Assembly (NCBI RefSeq): GCF_014897705.1
Contig: NZ_JABUXV010000001.1
Coordinates: 310,001-374,000 of the forward strand
Origin: Brachybacterium sp. FME24
GTDB lineage: Bacteria; Actinomycetota; Actinomycetes; Actinomycetales; Dermabacteraceae
Reading direction: 5' to 3'
DNA length: 64,000 nucleotides
Shown: positions 56,731 through 64,000 of the stretch, piece after piece
Layout of the letters: the number at the start of each line of letters is the position of its first letter
How positions within the stretch are numbered: the first letter of the stretch is position 1
Notes under the pieces: model-generated
The model's input: only the letters and a program-made list of their open reading frames with translations
Database searches by the model: none
Told to the model about the DNA's origin: nothing
Program-made: the position numbers and the translations under genes

Positions 56731-57003
56731 TCAGCGGCCACGGCCCCAATGGGGCGGCACGTCGCCGGCGATGCGGGCGTCGTTGGATTCGTCGGCGCCC
56801 GGTTCCGGGGCGTCCTCGGGGACGCGGTCCGGGAGGATCGGTCTGCGCTCCGGTGCCCGCGTCCCGAGCCGGTCGTCGGCCTTCTCGCGCTCCTCCCACG
56901 CGATGGGCTTGCCCGTCACCGAGGAGATGACGACCCGCCCCCGCGCGGCACCAGCTGCGCCGCCAGGCTCGACTTCGCCCGCTCCGGTCTGCTTCACGTT
57001 CAC
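56731..57003 (-). CDS. Small hypothetical protein ending in a PPHWG-type motif
   Basis: This 90-residue protein starts at GTG 57003, overlapping the stop of the giant helicase-like gene by 4 bases, so it is translationally coupled. The N-terminal part is Gly/Ala-rich, the middle is charged (GKPIAWEEREKADDRLG), and the C-terminus is NDARIAGDVPPHWGRGR. I recall similar NDxRxxxDxPPHWG ends in actinobacterial hypothetical proteins but cannot name a family. It has no membrane segment. Its coupling suggests a partner of the helicase-like protein. Confidence 0.65.
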   Translation of the reverse strand: MNVKQTGAGEVEPGGAAGAARGRVVISSVTGKPIAWEEREKADDRLGTRAPERRPILPDRVPEDAPEPGADESNDARIAGDVPPHWGRGR

Positions 57004-60000
57004 TGACGTTCCTGGTAGCGACGGATCGCGCTGGAGACGGACACGTCCAGCAGCACGGAGCGCTGCTCGAAGCCGAGGTAGCTGCGCACCTCGGTGGCCA
57101 GGTGCTCCTCGAGACGCGCGCGACCGTCGGAGCAGATGTACTCCACGACCGTGTCGAAATCCTCGCTCGAGTAGAACGAGAGCTGGTGGCCGGCGGGGAT
57201 CTGCGGGCGCGGCAGGCGATGGCGGACGGTACCCACACCGGTCGGGGACTCGGAGAGCTCCTCGGTCTGCACCAGTCGCAGGGCCCGGTCCACGGCCCGG
57301 CGGATGCGCTCGGCCTCACCGTCCGGGTCGATGAACAGCGCCCAGGACCACACCCGTTCGGTCGCCCAGCCCGCCGCCTCGAGGCGCTCGGCCCGCAGGC
57401 GATCGCGCTCGCGCTGGCTGGACGTGCCGTCATAGCGGGCACCGTCGGTGTCCACCGCGAGCAGCAGACGACCGGGCATGTCCGGGTGACCGAGGGCCAG
57501 TTCGATGCGATCGGATGTCAGTCCGAAGTCGCTCTCGACGAGCAGGCCGAGCCTCCACAGCCGGTCGGCGAGGTCGCGGACGAGCGCGTCGGTCTCGAGC
57601 TCGCGCGGAGCGACGGGAACCTCGGGCTCCTCCGCCTCCGGCGTCTCGTCGGCGGGCCCGAGGCCGGCAGCCCCCTCGTCGCTCTCGGTGCCGGTGGCGG
57701 CATCGACGTCCGCCGGCTTCGCGCCGGCATCCGCATCCGCATCCGCATCCGCATCGGGATCCTCGCCGGTTGCGTCGGCTTCCGGCTCCGCACTGTCCGG
57801 CGACCCGGCGGACTTCCGCGCCAGGGCCGCCTCGATGGCGGCGTCCATGTCCTCGTCGGACAGGTCCGTCTCAGCAGAGTGCACCGGCGCCGCGGTGGCC
57901 GCACTGCTCGCTCCGGTCGCAGCACCGTCGATCTCGTCGTCACCTGGGTTCGGTGCGGCGGGTGACTGGCGCGGCGCCTCCGGCTCCGGTGGAGCGATCG
58001 GCTCGTCGCGCCCGGTCAGGGCCGCGACGTGCGGGACGACCGGGACATCGGGCCCACCACGCAGCACCCAGAGCATGGCTCGCAGGTCGCGGGCGCCGTC
58101 ACTGCGCAGCCGCGCGTGGTCGAGGTCCTGGACATCGAGGGCGGAGACCACGGTGGTACGGCCACGGGCGCGCGTGATGACCGTGGCCAGAGCCTTGCGA
58201 CCCCCCGCCTCGGACAGCGGACCGAAGCGGTGCAGGAGTCGATCGTGCGGTGTCTTCCCGAATCCGACGGAGACGATGATGTCGTCGCGCATGATCGACG
58301 TGGCCTGCTCGGCCGGCAGGACGATGAACACTTCGCGAGCGGCGGGATCGAAGTAGTCGCGCAGCGCCGGGATCACGGAGACCGTGTTCATGATCCGCTC
58401 CATGAGGCGGCGCGCGTGCTCCTGCGTGAACGTCAGCACCGCCAGCGAGCGATCAGGGCGAGTACGTGCGTGCTCGATGACCAGGTCGGTGACGCGGCGC
58501 AGCTCGGGCTCGGTGCTCTCGACGTACTCCATGCCCGAGGTGACCGGCCCGCGGCCGTTCTCGACCAGGACCAGGCGGTCCTGCTCGGGGACCACGGGGC
58601 TGGGAACCGAGAGGACCTCTCCGGCCAGGGCACGGCGCTGCGCGAAGGTCCGCAGACCTTCGGTCGCCGGATGGGTATCGCGCAGGAGCTCGACGTGCGG
58701 AGCGATCCGCAGCATGTCGTCGAGCAGGCTCGGGGCGGCGTCACCGCCGTACTCGAGCGGGTCACCGACCACCACGGTCTGCTCGGCGCGGGCGATCGAC
58801 GGCAGGGCGGCAGCAGTGGGCAGGCGCCCTCCATCGGCCACGATCAGCACGTCGAAGTGGCGCCCGCGTGGGATCACCTGCGGCACCAGGTACGGGGAGG
58901 CGAGCCAGGCGGGGCGCGCCGCGAACAGGATGTCCTCGTACTTCGCGGCCAGGTCGCGGATCGAGACGGTCGAGGACCTCGCGAGCTCCGCGATCGCAGC
59001 GCGGGAGGTATCCGGGTAGGACTTCATGGTGCTCACGCGCGTCTCGTCGGCCGCGGCGTGCACCCGGGTGGAGGCCCCGGCGAGGTACTCGGCATCCAGG
59101 CGGCGGAAGCGCTCGGCGACCTCCGACAAGGAGGTGCCGTCGTACTGGGAGATGGTGGGCTCGGCCCCGGCGATCAGCTCGAGGACGCTGCGCCACCAGC
59201 ACAACTCGAGCTCGGCATCGACCTGCTCATGCGGGACGCGACGCGCACGGAGGTCCTCGACCAGCTCGCCGAGTCCGTCGAAGGCGAGGCGGCGCAGCAG
59301 TTCGGTGCGACGCGGCAGGGTCTCCAGATCAGTCCGGTCGCCGGCCAGGGCGGTGACCCGCCGCTCCAGCTCGTCGATGTCGGTGCGGGCGAGATCAGCG
59401 CCTGCCGGGGTGCCGTCCAGGAGCACGGCGAGCTCGTCGAGGATCTTCTGGGCGCGCTCGGCGGTGCGGTGGATCCGGTCGAGGTCCGTGGGCAGGGCCG
59501 GGCTGGCCGGCGACGAGGACGCTGCCGATGACGAGGTCGCTGCCGATGACGGGGCTGCGGTCCTGACTTCGGTCGAGGCTCCATCGCGCCCGACGGCCAC
59601 GCGCCGCCACTCTCCGGCGACCCGCCGCGCTTCGGTGAGGTCGCGGTGCAGGTCCGGGGACAGCGAGGCGGGGCGCTGCAGAGATGCGGCGTCCTTGCGA
59701 AGACGGCGACGCACCCCGAATCCCATGGTCACACCGTGTTCGACGCGCCAGGATTTGTCGGCCGTCGCGGCCACGAGATCGGCCAGCGGGGCCGCGAACA
59801 CTGCCGACTGGAAGGTCGCGAGCAGAACTCGCACGCGATCCAGCAGCCCCAGCCGCTCGGTGAGCTGATGGAGGGTGACGGGCTCCTCGAGACCGAGCTT
59901 CCCGCCCGCTTCCTCGTAGGCGCTGCGCAGCTGCGGCAGGGTCTCCGCGCGCAGCTGATCGACGAGCTCCTCGGCGCGAGCAGCCTGGGTGTCGGAGCTG

Positions 60001-61730
60001 ATGGGCGCGCCGTACCAGGCGGTCTCCTCCGGTCCGCTGGTCAGCACGCCGACCTCGGCGGCCTCGCGCAGGGCGTCGGCGAATCGGTCCCGGTCCGCGC
60101 CGATCATCTGGGCGGCGACGTCGGCCCGGAGTCGCACGGGGGTGCGCGGCGCCGGGCGCTGTCGGGTCAGGGCGGCGAGCGCGGAGATGGCGTCGTGCGC
60201 CGACGCGTCCCACGGCTGCTGGAGCCGGTGCATCGCCTCGACGTGGCCGACGAGGATGTCACGCATGCCCGCCAGCTCGGTGGGGGCGGAATCGTCCGGG
60301 CCGAGCCCGTGGGTGCCGGCGCGGCGCAGACTGCGCAGCAGGGCTGCGGAGGCGTTTCGCTGCAGCGACGGGTCCGGGGACAGATCGAACACGAGCTCCT
60401 CGAGACCGCGGCGCTGCGCGGTCGCGACCAGTCGGGAGAGGTTGCGTCGGCGCTGGGAGACGATCAGGACCCTGCGGCCGCGGGCGTTGAGCTCCTCGGC
60501 GAGATCCACGACCAGGTCGAGGCTGGAGGTCCCGGGTGGCGCGGCGACGGCGAGGTCCTGCCCGGCGAGCACGCGGGCGAGCACCTGGCGATGATCGGGA
60601 TCCACGGCGGAGACCAGCTCGTCCTCGGGGACCTCGGGGACGGCGTCCGGGAGCTCGGGCTCGTCGCTGCGCACGACGGCCCGGGCCTCGGCGTCTCCCG
60701 CCAGCGCCGCGACCAGCGGGGAGGAGACCCAGTCGGGACGATCTGCCGCGAGATCCTCCGCGACGGAGCCGGCCGCATCCATGAGGTTGCCGACGACCAG
60801 GGCGTGGGTGATCCGGAAGCCCGGCAGCGGCTGTCCGAGGGAACGGAACGCATCGAGCACGGGATTGGGATCGAAGCCGTGAGCACCGTCCGTGGTGGCC
60901 AGCAGCGCGCGGGCGTCGACGGCGACCCCCGCCTCGCGCAGGGAGCGCAGCAGCACCGGGTTGAGGTCGGCGATGGTGTCGACCTCGAGATCGACGTCCT
61001 CTCGGGCATTGCCGCGCAGCCGCAGCGTGATCGGGCGCACCAGAACCGGGGCGTGGATCGGGGCGGACCCGTCCTCGGGGAACCAGGTGGCCTCGCCGAT
61101 GCCGAGGTGGCAGGTGGTCAGACCCACCTCCTCCGCGTGGCGCTCGGCGATCTCACGGATGGTGCGGGCGTGGGCGCGGGCATCCGCCAGCGCACCGACC
61201 TCGCGCACCAGGGAGGACAGCCGCGTCGGGCCGCGCCCGGCGAGCAGCTGCGCGAGACCCGAGGGGTGTGAATGGGTCAGCTCCAGGACGGTCGCCCCGG
61301 CGCGGATCTGGGTCAGGAAGGAGGGAGCGGCGACGCCGCCGGTGATCTGCTGCGCCCATCGGTCCAGGGCATCGGCCACGAGGTCCTCTCGGCTGAGCGG
61401 ACGGTGGTCCCGGGGTTCTGCGGGAAGGTCGTCCTCGTCCTGCTCGGGGGCGATGCCGGCGCCGACCTCCTCGAGGTGGCGGTCCACGACGACGTCGTAG
61501 GAACTCGGTGCGTCCTTGGCCCGGCCCGGATCCGACGGGCCCGAGTCCGCTCCCGCGCCCGCCCGGTCGCGGCGCCGCGAGGAGTTCTCGCGCTGGTCGT
61601 CCGCGGTCTCTCCGACGGTTTTCGCGGAGGCCCGGACCTCGCTCGCCAGGGCCGACAGGGCGTCACCGCGACGGTCCGCGTCGTCGCCCGTGCTGTCAGG
61701 GCGCTTCTTGCCGCGCAGGAGTCTCCACAT
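57000..61730 (-). CDS. Giant SF1-helicase-like protein with degenerate ATPase motifs and a C-terminal nuclease-like domain
   Basis: This 1576-residue protein has the build of DUF4011-type SF1 helicases. After a basic, acidic-linked N-terminus comes a conserved region (about 110-385). A helicase domain follows whose P-loop reads AAPPGTSSLDLV (397-406) instead of PPGTGKT, lacking the lysine. The Walker B-like strand reads FDVLIVADGGRLP (about 957) instead of DEAS. A C-terminal helicase half (LVENGRGPVTSGMEYVE, ITRARGRTTVVSA), an acidic linker with Asp-Ala repeats, and a REase-like domain (about 1410-1500, LLAVDTDGARYDG, QRERDRLRAERLEAAGW, RVWSW) complete it. ATP hydrolysis is probably lost. The role is unknown; a DNA-maintenance or defence-like function is only a possibility. 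Confidence 0.75.
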   Translation of the reverse strand: MWRLLRGKKRPDSTGDDADRRGDALSALASEVRASAKTVGETADDQRENSSRRRDRAGAGADSGPSDPGRAKDAPSSYDVVVDRHLEEVGAGIAPEQDEDDLPAEPRDHRPLSREDLVADALDRWAQQITGGVAAPSFLTQIRAGATVLELTHSHPSGLAQLLAGRGPTRLSSLVREVGALADARAHARTIREIAERHAEEVGLTTCHLGIGEATWFPEDGSAPIHAPVLVRPITLRLRGNAREDVDLEVDTIADLNPVLLRSLREAGVAVDARALLATTDGAHGFDPNPVLDAFRSLGQPLPGFRITHALVVGNLMDAAGSVAEDLAADRPDWVSSPLVAALAGDAEARAVVRSDEPELPDAVPEVPEDELVSAVDPDHRQVLARVLAGQDLAVAAPPGTSSLDLVVDLAEELNARGRRVLIVSQRRRNLSRLVATAQRRGLEELVFDLSPDPSLQRNASAALLRSLRRAGTHGLGPDDSAPTELAGMRDILVGHVEAMHRLQQPWDASAHDAISALAALTRQRPAPRTPVRLRADVAAQMIGADRDRFADALREAAEVGVLTSGPEETAWYGAPISSDTQAARAEELVDQLRAETLPQLRSAYEEAGGKLGLEEPVTLHQLTERLGLLDRVRVLLATFQSAVFAAPLADLVAATADKSWRVEHGVTMGFGVRRRLRKDAASLQRPASLSPDLHRDLTEARRVAGEWRRVAVGRDGASTEVRTAAPSSAATSSSAASSSPASPALPTDLDRIHRTAERAQKILDELAVLLDGTPAGADLARTDIDELERRVTALAGDRTDLETLPRRTELLRRLAFDGLGELVEDLRARRVPHEQVDAELELCWWRSVLELIAGAEPTISQYDGTSLSEVAERFRRLDAEYLAGASTRVHAAADETRVSTMKSYPDTSRAAIAELARSSTVSIRDLAAKYEDILFAARPAWLASPYLVPQVIPRGRHFDVLIVADGGRLPTAAALPSIARAEQTVVVGDPLEYGGDAAPSLLDDMLRIAPHVELLRDTHPATEGLRTFAQRRALAGEVLSVPSPVVPEQDRLVLVENGRGPVTSGMEYVESTEPELRRVTDLVIEHARTRPDRSLAVLTFTQEHARRLMERIMNTVSVIPALRDYFDPAAREVFIVLPAEQATSIMRDDIIVSVGFGKTPHDRLLHRFGPLSEAGGRKALATVITRARGRTTVVSALDVQDLDHARLRSDGARDLRAMLWVLRGGPDVPVVPHVAALTGRDEPIAPPEPEAPRQSPAAPNPGDDEIDGAATGASSAATAAPVHSAETDLSDEDMDAAIEAALARKSAGSPDSAEPEADATGEDPDADADADADAGAKPADVDAATGTESDEGAAGLGPADETPEAEEPEVPVAPRELETDALVRDLADRLWRLGLLVESDFGLTSDRIELALGHPDMPGRLLLAVDTDGARYDGTSSQRERDRLRAERLEAAGWATERVWSWALFIDPDGEAERIRRAVDRALRLVQTEELSESPTGVGTVRHRLPRPQIPAGHQLSFYSSEDFDTVVEYICSDGRARLEEHLATEVRSYLGFEQRSVLLDVSVSSAIRRYQERQ

Positions 61731-61738
61731 GGTGCATC

Positions 61739-61744
61739 ACGCTA
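61739..61744 (-). promoter_or_regulatory. Possible -10 of the helicase-like gene
   Basis: TAGCGT stands 8 bases before ATG 61730, close to the leaderless geometry. Confidence 0.35.
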
Positions 61745-61799
61745 CCGGGGCCCGGGCGTCTGCTCGTGCAGGCGTGCCGTGCATGAGTGCTGGTCCTGC

Positions 61800-62657
61800 T
61801 CACACCTCATGCAGGCGCACCGACGCCTCCTCGAGGTGCGCGCGCAGGTCGTCGGGGACGGGCCCGGCGATGATCAGGTCCGTGAGGACCGAGACCGGGC
61901 AGATTCCGGCCAGGGCGCGATGGCCGATCTTGTCTGCCGTGGCGAGGCCGACCACGCGTCGGGAGTGACCGATCATGATGCGCGTGACCCCGGCTTCCGC
62001 ATCGGAGTTGCAGGTCAGGCCTGCACTGATGTCGAGCCCGACGGTGCCGACGAACATCGTGTCCAGCCACAGATCACGCATGGTCGCGGTGGCCAGCGGG
62101 CCGGTGAGCTCGAAGGAGTACGGCTCGGCGACACCCCCGAGCACCACCGTGCGCACAGCGGGCCGCAGCACCGCCTCGGTGGCGATGTTCAGGGCCGCGC
62201 ACACCACCGTCAGTCCCGGAGAGCCGTCGCGGGAGTCGATATCGGGGCGCGCCACGGCGCGACGCGCCGTGGAGGTGGTGGTGCGCCCTCCGTTGAAGCC
62301 GATGATCTGCCCGGCCTCGACCAGGCTGACAGCTCGATCTGCCACCCGGTCACGCTGGGCGGATCCTTCGTCGGTGGCACGAGGCACAGCGGCGAGCGAG
62401 TACGCCACATCGACGGCCACGATGCCGCCGTGGGTTCGCCGTGCCAACTGGGCGCGCTCCATCTCCATGAAGTCGCGCCGCACCGTGGACTCGCTGATCC
62501 CGAGCTCCTCGGCGACCTCGGACACCGCCAGCCGCTTGGTGGTCGCCAGCAGGGTGAGCACGTGGTCCCAGCGGGCCGAACGGTCCCGAGGGACGCGCAC
62601 GACGGACGCCCCGGACGCCCCCGACTTCTCGTCACTTTCAGAAATACGCAGATTCAC
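61800..62657 (-). CDS. DeoR family transcriptional regulator
   Basis: This 285-residue regulator has an N-terminal helix-turn-helix (LAVSEVAEELGISESTVRRD then FMEMERAQLARRTHGG) and a DeoR C-terminal sugar-phosphate sensor domain (IIGFNGGRTTTSTARR, VFGT-like FVGTVGLD, GLATADKIGHRAL). Such proteins usually repress sugar-use operons until a sugar phosphate binds. No sugar operon is adjacent. The GTG at 62657 was chosen with AATACT 6 bases upstream, and a long extension to 63026 was rejected. Confidence 0.88.
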   Translation of the reverse strand: MNLRISESDEKSGASGASVVRVPRDRSARWDHVLTLLATTKRLAVSEVAEELGISESTVRRDFMEMERAQLARRTHGGIVAVDVAYSLAAVPRATDEGSAQRDRVADRAVSLVEAGQIIGFNGGRTTTSTARRAVARPDIDSRDGSPGLTVVCAALNIATEAVLRPAVRTVVLGGVAEPYSFELTGPLATATMRDLWLDTMFVGTVGLDISAGLTCNSDAEAGVTRIMIGHSRRVVGLATADKIGHRALAGICPVSVLTDLIIAGPVPDDLRAHLEEASVRLHEV

Positions 62658-62663
62658 GCATCC

Positions 62664-62669
62664 AGTATT
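62664..62669 (-). promoter_or_regulatory. Possible leaderless-type -10 of the DeoR gene
   Basis: AATACT stands 6 bases before GTG 62657, though it departs from the strict TANNNT form. Confidence 0.35.
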
Positions 62670-62740
62670 GCGCAGCTTGCCCCGAATGCAGCCACAACCG
62701 GGCAAATTCGCCCAGAAGGCGGTCGATGTGGGGGTCACAT

Positions 62741-62769
62741 TTGAGTCACAGCTCGCGGGCGTCGTAAGT
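62741..62769 (+). promoter_or_regulatory. Candidate promoter of the antitoxin-like gene
   Basis: TTGAGT (62741-62746) and GTAAGT (62764-62769) are 17 bases apart, giving a leader of about 45 bases. A direct repeat GTCAC at 62735-62739 and 62746-62750 overlaps the -35. Confidence 0.45.
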
Positions 62770-62820
62770 TGGCGGTGTCGCCCCGCGTGGGGCGGTTCCG
62801 CGAACGAAAGGACACCGATC

Positions 62821-63030
62821 ATGGGCTTCGACGACGCGCTGAACAAGGCCAAGGGGTTCGCTAGCGAGAACTCAGAGCAGGCCGAACAGGGGATCGACGC
62901 TGCGACCGAGCAGATCAAGGAGCGCACCCCGGACAACATCGACGAGCACGTCGACTCCGGTGCCGACGCCGCCCGCGACCAGCTCGGTCTCGGTGGCGAC
63001 GAGAACAAGGGCGGCGAACAGGGCAACTGA
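62821..63030 (+). CDS. Rv0909/MT0933-type antitoxin-like small protein
   Basis: This 69-residue, highly charged helical protein (MGFDDALNKAKGFASENSE, then repeats of AEQGIDAATEQIKE and HVDSGADAARDQLG) matches the MT0933_antitox family. Mycobacterial Rv0909 is the antitoxin for Rv0910. No toxin gene is adjacent, so the true role may be different, such as a CsbD-like stress protein. The ATG at 62821 follows AAAGGACACCGATC. Confidence 0.75.
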   Translation: MGFDDALNKAKGFASENSEQAEQGIDAATEQIKERTPDNIDEHVDSGADAARDQLGLGGDENKGGEQGN

Positions 63031-63052
63031 TCGCCCCTCTCCGCTTGTGAAG

Positions 63053-63085
63053 AGAAGCCCCCGACGCTGGGCGTCGGGGGCTTCT
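63053..63085. terminator. Terminator after the antitoxin-like gene
   Basis: A perfect 15-base stem (63053-63067, 63071-63085) with a 3-base loop lies 23 bases past the stop, between convergent genes, so it can serve both. Confidence 0.85.
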
Positions 63086-63123
63086 CCGTGCCTCAGGCCC
63101 CCAGGCGAGGGCTCAGGGCCTCG

Positions 63124-63762
63124 TCAGGTGCGCTTGCGCAGGGCGAAGAACGCGGCGATCGCGACCCCGACCACGGCAACACCCACGACGCCCAGCAGCA
63201 GCGGCATCGAGGAGCTCTCTCCCTCCGAGGGAGTCTCCTCGTCCGCTTCGGCGGTCGCAGCGGGAGTGGTCTCCTCCGCACCTCCGGAGTCGCTGGCCCC
63301 TGCTCCCCCGGCGTCGCCGGCCGTACCGCCCGCATCGCTCGGTCCAGCTGCCTCGTCGGCGCCCTGCTCCACCGTGATCGTGAAGGTGCCTTCGATCGGA
63401 TGACCATCGCTGGAGACCACGCGCCACTGCACGGTGTGGGTGCCGGCCGGGAGCGGTTCCTCCACGGGCGCGGTCACGGTCGGGCCGTCGATCGTGGGCG
63501 TCACCTCGGTGAGGGTCTCGCCGGACTCGTCGACGATCCGCACCACGGGGCTCACCTCGAGGACGTCCGCGGAGTACGTCAGGGTGATGGCGTCGGGCTG
63601 GACCTCGAGGGTCGCCCCGTCGGCCGGATCCGAGGAGATCAAGGTGTCGTGAGCGTGGGCCGGGGCGGGCAGCAGCGCCGTCGCGGCGAGCATCAGCGCC
63701 GCGCAGAGCGCCAGCAGCGTCGCAGGGCGAACAGGTGCGTGGCGGTGGGTCACAGGAATCAC
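63124..63762 (-). CDS. CopC domain protein, membrane-anchored
   Basis: This 212-residue secreted protein has a signal peptide ending AHAHD, a CopC domain with the His that follows cleavage (HDTLISSDPADGATLEV), VVSSDGHPIEGTFTITV with another His, a Gly/Ala/Ser/Thr-rich linker (about 140-180) and a C-terminal membrane helix followed by RKRT. CopC proteins bind copper outside the membrane. The start is GTG 63762 with TAACCT 6 bases upstream. No copD is next to it in this window. Confidence 0.9.
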   Translation of the reverse strand: MIPVTHRHAPVRPATLLALCAALMLAATALLPAPAHAHDTLISSDPADGATLEVQPDAITLTYSADVLEVSPVVRIVDESGETLTEVTPTIDGPTVTAPVEEPLPAGTHTVQWRVVSSDGHPIEGTFTITVEQGADEAAGPSDAGGTAGDAGGAGASDSGGAEETTPAATAEADEETPSEGESSSMPLLLGVVGVAVVGVAIAAFFALRKRT

Positions 63763-63768
63763 GGCTGC

Positions 63769-63774
63769 AGGTTA
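63769..63774 (-). promoter_or_regulatory. Leaderless-type -10 of the CopC gene
   Basis: TAACCT stands 6 bases before GTG 63762. Confidence 0.55.
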
Positions 63775-63881
63775 CGCCCGCGCGCTGACGCAGAGCTGGA
63801 CGGTGACCGACGTCGCAGCCGCTGGGCGACACCTGGTCACGGCGCCCACGCGCGCCCTGTCTCGTGTCCCGGTTCGGCCGG

Positions 63882-64000
63882 TCAGTTCCCCGGAAGCGGG
63901 ACCCCGTGCTCGAGGACCGGCAGGGCAGCCCGCGCCGCTTCGATCTCTGCGAGATCGAGATCGACCAGCAGCAGTCCCGGTTCCCGGCCCAGCTCCTGAC
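63882..64000 (-). CDS. Carbon-nitrogen hydrolase family protein, C-terminal end only
   Basis: Only the last 39 residues are inside the window; the rest lies beyond 64000. The visible part (GREPGLLLVDLDLAEIEAAR then AALPVLEHGVPLPGN) is typical of the C-terminal strand and helix of nitrilase-superfamily hydrolases. The catalytic Glu-Lys-Cys residues cannot be seen. It lies upstream of the CopC gene on the same strand. Confidence 0.6.
   Translation of the reverse strand, partial: QELGREPGLLLVDLDLAEIEAARAALPVLEHGVPLPGN

Overview
The window reads as ordinary chromosome of a very GC-rich (roughly 70%) actinobacterium. Codon third positions are almost all G or C. Gene content and order (rpfB-like / rpoC-rpoB / rplL-rplJ / rplA-rplK / nusG-secE-tRNA-Trp, actinobacterial purH-purN-DUF6350, men and ccs clusters, bS22-type 32-residue protein, DUF3017, DUF4229) fit Micrococcales; a Brachybacterium or other Dermabacteraceae is my best guess from protein style, not a proven identification. 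There is no rRNA, CRISPR array, insertion sequence or prophage.

Positions 1-14.8 kb, all on the minus strand, hold the transcription/translation core: a truncated rpf-like gene, rpoC, rpoB, a possible 55-residue ORF, rplL, rplJ with an L10 leader, a kinase-like gene inserted between the two ribosomal-protein operons, rplA, rplK, nusG, secE and tRNA-Trp. The spacers carry strong hairpin terminators, a 55-bp tandem duplication beside the rplA stop, and a 36-bp tandem repeat.

From 15.2 to 29.5 kb lie metabolic genes: an aspartate-type aminotransferase, an adenosine deaminase family protein, galK, a lactonase and ThrE-type exporter pair, DUF3017, aspartase, PPK2, purH, purN and membrane proteins. 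From 29.7 to 45.5 kb is a respiratory block. It contains menaquinone genes (menF, menD, menC, menB, menE, menA) interleaved with an HtrA protease, a GNAT protein, DUF4229 and a PLDc_N protein, then the System II cytochrome c maturation operon (histidine phosphatase, tlpA/resA, ccdA, resB, ccsB).

From 45.5 to 64 kb are a MarR/YceI divergent pair, a glutaredoxin-like protein, bS22, two overlapping membrane GTPases of dynamin-like type, an AcuC-type deacetylase, TrkH/TrkA potassium uptake, proC, a DUF368 (PopT-type) lipid carrier transporter, a 1576-residue degenerate helicase-nuclease protein with a 90-residue partner, a DeoR regulator, an orphan Rv0909-type antitoxin-like protein, a CopC protein and the end of a carbon-nitrogen hydrolase.

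The most striking global signal is promoter architecture. At least fourteen genes have a TANNNT-type -10 hexamer (CATAAT in one case) exactly 6 or 7 bases before the start codon, which is the geometry of leaderless transcripts. The best candidates for undescribed biology are the degenerate helicase-nuclease with its overlapping small protein, the paired GTPases, and the duplicated stem-loop at the rplA stop.
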